Assembly: GCA_030538215.1 (NCBI GenBank)
Contig: JAUNUM010000026.1
Coordinates: 1-34,283 of the forward strand
Length of the DNA stretch: 34,283 nucleotides
DNA from: Bacteroidia bacterium
GTDB taxonomy: Bacteria; Bacteroidota; Bacteroidia; Bacteroidales; Dysgonomonadaceae
Direction: 5' to 3'
The notes under the pieces are model-generated. The model was not told where the DNA came from. It saw nothing but the letters and a program-made list of their open reading frames with translations, and did no database searches. A program made the translations under genes and the position numbers. Of the stretch, positions 31,711-34,283 are shown piece by piece. Each line of letters opens with the position of its first letter. Within the stretch, counting starts at the first letter, position 1.

Positions 31711-32706
31711 TCAACTCTCAAACTCCTTAAACAACTCATCCAAATTATCAGCAAACTTTTCTAATTCAGGTGTTGAACTATCTCCTTTTGCTGTTCGGTA
31801 TTTGGACAGATAGGTGCGTTCTTTCAGTTGAAGCGACTGCAGAATAGCGGTGCGCCACGTTTGATTAGTTTCTTTGGGTAATCGTTCGTAGAGTTTGTGT
31901 ATGAGGTAATAAACACGGTTTCGCTCACCGTTTTTTATGATAAATTGCCCAGACGATGGCAGTAAATTTAATATCGCATACAAATCCAATTCGGATATAT
32001 TTTCAAACTGCTCATCGTTGCATTCCTTGTGAATGGCTGAAATTAAGGACATATCGAAATATACTCCATTTTGTGGCGTAGTTTCGGCTTTCGGCAGATA
32101 TTTTTCCAGAATATCGCTGAATGTTTGGCTTAAAGTCAGAAGCACCCCGAATTTATTATCAATGTATTTTCGGACTGTGGTTTCAACATCTTTTTGCTGA
32201 TCGTAGAGTTGGGATAGCACTTTTTTCTCGTCCTTGTAACGCTTCGTTAATTCTTCGTGCTTTTCCCAAAGGCGTTTTTCTTCTTGCTCGGTGTGCTTTC
32301 TAAAACCAATGGTGTCTAATGAATTATCTACTTTTTGATACTCTATCCAAATTTCTTGTGTGATGTGAATTTGATTGGCTATTGGAGTATCGTATTGTTT
32401 GGCAAATTTTTCGCAGGCTTGTTTAACATCAATATTTTCAAGCGTTTGTCTGTTCGCGGAAATTAATTGAACGTTGCGTTGAATTTCTCGACCCAGACTT
32501 TGCAACAAAACTCCACTCTGCTCCGCTTCGGTTTGCGCTACCAACTCAATCAACATCGCTTCAAGTGGCTGAATATAGCTGAATTGAGCATAGAAATCCG
32601 AAATAAACCGTTGCTGTTCGAACTCAATGGTACGGCTGTCCGATATTTCGGAAATCAGTATGTTGAGCCGGGTGTATCGAGGAAGTATTTCGGTGATGTT
32701 GGGCAT
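31711..32706 (-). CDS. Uncharacterised coiled-coil protein of the island
   Basis: The 331-aa protein is rich in charged residues and predicted helices. A probable coiled coil lies at about 120-185 (QEEKRLWEKHEELTKRYKDEKKVLSQLY). The N-terminal 110 residues are also helical. The C-terminal part has FDMSLISAIHKECNDEQFENISELDLYAILNLL, SGQFIIKNGERNRVYYLIHKLYERL and a final acidic tail (LEKFADNLDELFKEFES). There is no signal peptide or membrane segment. I do not recognise the family; comparable proteins occur in Bacteroidota mobile elements. It lies 77 bases downstream of the AAA/DUF4143 ATPase gene and 69 bases upstream of the zinc-ribbon gene. Confidence 0.7.
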   Translation of the reverse strand: MPNITEILPRYTRLNILISEISDSRTIEFEQQRFISDFYAQFSYIQPLEAMLIELVAQTEAEQSGVLLQSLGREIQRNVQLISANRQTLENIDVKQACEKFAKQYDTPIANQIHITQEIWIEYQKVDNSLDTIGFRKHTEQEEKRLWEKHEELTKRYKDEKKVLSQLYDQQKDVETTVRKYIDNKFGVLLTLSQTFSDILEKYLPKAETTPQNGVYFDMSLISAIHKECNDEQFENISELDLYAILNLLPSSGQFIIKNGERNRVYYLIHKLYERLPKETNQTWRTAILQSLQLKERTYLSKYRTAKGDSSTPELEKFADNLDELFKEFES

Positions 32707-32783
32707 TGCTTTATTGAAGTTCGAGTAGGTTTAAATTTGCGCAAGAAGTTCTTGCGTGATTGAAGTTCCGCTTTTTATCAACA

Positions 32784-34058
32784 TTATTCATTCAATAAAT
32801 CGTCCAAATCCCACGCCGAAATATGTTCAACGCCTTCATTGGTCGGGATTTTGTAATCGTCCATACTTACCACGAATTTGTCAAAATTGTCATCTATCAG
32901 TTTTAATGAGCGGTACTCTCGTTCGATAGTTTGTTCTTCTGTCAGTTGTAGTGTAACCTGCAAATACATTCTCCGCTCGCCTTTTATCGCCACAAAATCA
33001 ACTTCGGTGTCCTTTATCGTTCCCACATAAACCCGATAACCGGCACGTCGCAAACTCAAATAAACAGCATTTTCCAATAGGTAACCAATGCCGTAACCGT
33101 ATCCGGCGTAAAGATAATTTCTATAAGCCAAATCGTTCAGATAGTACTTGCTGTTGCCCGAAATCGTGTCTTTTCCCTTGATATTGTAGCGTTCGGCACG
33201 ATGAACCAAAAAGGAATTTTCGAGATAATTGATGTATGACGACAAAGTTTCGTAGTTTGTCTTTCGTTTTTTGGATGCAAAAAAATTGATGATATTTGTG
33301 ATAGAAATCAAATTGGATGCGGTATTTACCAAATAGACAAATAAATCGTCCAACAGCTTCACATCCTTTACATTATACCGACCAACAATGTCACGCAACA
33401 TTACCGTATCTTTGATGGACGATACGTAATTTTGCTTCATTTCTTCATTCGGCAGATTGAAAAGTTCGGGTAACGCACCGCTTTGAAGGAATTTTTTGTA
33501 ACTGTTGCTTCTTGCTTCCTGCCGGGTTATCCCGCAATATTCCGTGTAGCTGAACGGAAACACTTCAAACTCAACGTACCGTCCCGACAAAAGCGTGGCC
33601 AACTCTCCCGACAAAAGATTGGAGTTGGAACCGCTGATGAACAGTTCGCACGGCTCGGCAAAATCCTGAGAATGAGAATTAACAAACCGTTCCCATTCAT
33701 CAATATATTGAATTTCGTCTATAAAAATATAGACTTTGCCAGTTGGATTGAGCGTTTGCCGATACGCTTTGTAGAGTTCTTCCAATTCCACGGCACTCCG
33801 CAAAGTCGCTAATTCCATATATTCTTTGTTGATATAAAGAATGTTTTCACTCTGCACGCCTTCGGAAATCAGTTTGGAGGCGATTTGACGCAAAATATAG
33901 CTCTTTCCCGCACGTCGCTGTCCTACAAGCACTTTTACCAATTTATTGCCAACATATTGACCAATTTTATCGGTGTAAAATGTTCGGGAATAACCCAAAT
34001 CAATCGGATTGCCGTCCCAGAAATTGTACTTTCTTATGGAATTAATAATTTCAATCAT
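32784..34058 (-). CDS. AAA+ ATPase with DUF4143 domain
   Basis: The 424-aa protein has an AAA_14-type ATPase core: Walker A VGQRRAGKSY (45-54), Walker B VYIFIDEIQYIDEW (about 109-122), and the sensor ISGSNSNLLSGELATLLSGRYVEFEVFPFS. The C-terminal DUF4143 domain (about 220-400) is PD-(D/E)XK-related, seen in VDFVAIKGERRMYLQVTLQL (D355, E360-like core). Proteins of this group are widespread in Bacteroidota genomes with unknown role. The start ATG lies 17 bases after an exact -7 box that overlaps a perfect inverted repeat (34075-34111), which suggests autoregulation or an operator. It follows the integrase gene by 75 bases. Confidence 0.88.
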   Translation of the reverse strand: MIEIINSIRKYNFWDGNPIDLGYSRTFYTDKIGQYVGNKLVKVLVGQRRAGKSYILRQIASKLISEGVQSENILYINKEYMELATLRSAVELEELYKAYRQTLNPTGKVYIFIDEIQYIDEWERFVNSHSQDFAEPCELFISGSNSNLLSGELATLLSGRYVEFEVFPFSYTEYCGITRQEARSNSYKKFLQSGALPELFNLPNEEMKQNYVSSIKDTVMLRDIVGRYNVKDVKLLDDLFVYLVNTASNLISITNIINFFASKKRKTNYETLSSYINYLENSFLVHRAERYNIKGKDTISGNSKYYLNDLAYRNYLYAGYGYGIGYLLENAVYLSLRRAGYRVYVGTIKDTEVDFVAIKGERRMYLQVTLQLTEEQTIEREYRSLKLIDDNFDKFVVSMDDYKIPTNEGVEHISAWDLDDLLNE

Positions 34059-34074
34059 ATTTGAATATTTTTCG

Positions 34075-34111
34075 CAAATATAATTATTTTCAAACAGACT
34101 TGAAAATAATT
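34075..34111 (-). promoter_or_regulatory. Promoter and inverted-repeat operator of the DUF4143 ATPase gene
   Basis: The minus strand 34082-34075 is TATATTTG, an exact TAnnTTTG box. Immediately upstream is a perfect 12-bp inverted repeat (AATTATTTTCAA, 34082-34093, with TTGAAAATAATT, 34100-34111; loop ACAGAC). It covers the region of -10 to -40, a good place for a repressor to sit. It could also serve as a weak integrase terminator. Confidence 0.55.
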
Positions 34112-34133
34112 GCAGAATTTTATCGGATTATTT

Positions 34134-34283
34134 TTACAGCTGATTGAATTTACTCATAGCATTGGCTTTAATATCATCGGCAATGTCGATATAAGGTTTC
34201 ATCGCCTTGTAATCGCTGTGTCCCGTCCATTTCATTACCACATTAGCCGGAATGCCGAGTGAAAGGGCGTTGCAGATGAAGGT
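34134..34283 (-). CDS. Tyrosine recombinase/integrase, C-terminal fragment (cut by the window edge)
   Basis: The window holds the last 49 codons and the stop (TAA, 34136-34134) of a site-specific tyrosine recombinase. The frame contains the motif VVMKWTGHSDYKAMKPYIDIAD. GHS has the conserved catalytic His of box II, and MKPYI contains the active-site Tyr that attacks DNA. The preceding TFICNALSLGIPANV fits the helix before it. It probably integrates the island at tRNA-Ser. The N-terminus, the catalytic Arg residues and the start are outside the window. Confidence 0.9.
   Translation of the reverse strand, partial: TFICNALSLGIPANVVMKWTGHSDYKAMKPYIDIADDIKANAMSKFNQL

Larger units (their letters stand above)
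18597..34283. mobile_element. Mobilizable genomic island at tRNA-Ser (right end outside the window)
   Basis: All genes from 18681 to the window edge lie on the minus strand. They include a partial tyrosine recombinase (34134-34283), a DUF3853-type DNA-binding protein, a RepA/DnaB-like ATPase, a primase, a MobV relaxase with a putative oriT, and a type I restriction operon. The tRNA-Ser at 18512-18596 is intact and is the natural left boundary. I saw no second copy of the tRNA 3' end within the window, so the exact attachment sites and right end are not proven. The island probably lacks its own conjugation apparatus and relies on a helper element. Confidence 0.7.

Noticed and set aside
1..34283. 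CRISPR array
   Set aside because: No regularly spaced direct repeats of 20-40 bases were seen, and no cas genes are present.
18597..34283. Self-transmissible conjugative element
   Set aside because: Only a MobV relaxase is visible; no Tra/VirB-type genes are seen within the window, so mobilizable is the safer call.

Overview
The window looks like a chromosome segment from a Bacteroidota bacterium, most likely order Bacteroidales. The reasons are exact TAnnTTTG promoter -7 boxes ahead of several genes, weak or absent Shine-Dalgarno sites, a SusC-like TonB receptor architecture, a four-subunit ferredoxin-linked 2-oxoacid oxidoreductase beside separate sucCD genes, and a Bacteroides-style MobV mobilization module. 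Genus cannot be fixed from sequence alone.

Bases 1-18596 are mostly chromosomal backbone. They hold a DUF1016 nuclease overlapping rimO by one base, then a membrane-anchored double-HU/LysM protein. Next come convergent sucC-sucD (succinyl-CoA ligase), a TonB-dependent receptor with a small PepSY-type membrane protein, and a translationally coupled hemerythrin/LuxR pair. These are followed by two tandem outer-membrane barrel proteins, a nitroreductase, a small membrane protein and kdsC. The kor operon (ferredoxin, alpha, a 53-residue membrane ORF, beta, gamma) runs from a near-ideal promoter to a terminator lying inside the 3' end of a DEAD-box helicase gene. With sucCD, the kor enzyme would supply 2-oxoglutarate to succinyl-CoA to succinate steps with reduced ferredoxin and NTP formation. 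The backbone ends at tRNA-Ser(UGA).

Bases 18597-34283 look like an integrated mobilizable island beside the tRNA-Ser gene, with every gene on the minus strand. At the right edge is the C-terminus of a tyrosine recombinase. Reading away from it there are three accessory genes: an AAA/DUF4143 ATPase, a coiled-coil protein, and a double zinc-ribbon protein with a ParB-like C-terminus. Then comes a replication/mobilization core: a DUF3853-type DNA-binding protein, a RepA/DnaB-like ATPase, a cluster of four repeated sites, a toprim primase, a putative oriT and a MobV relaxase.

The last part is a tightly packed five-gene operon: hsdR, hsdM, hsdS, a small Cys-rich protein and an SMC/RecF-like ABC ATPase. 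HsdS carries a Panacea-like C-terminal extension. This operon is the best candidate for an under-described defence system: a type I restriction system that appears co-expressed with an ATPase effector, reminiscent in layout (not demonstrated homology) of PrrC/RloC-type guards. The right end of the island lies outside the window.
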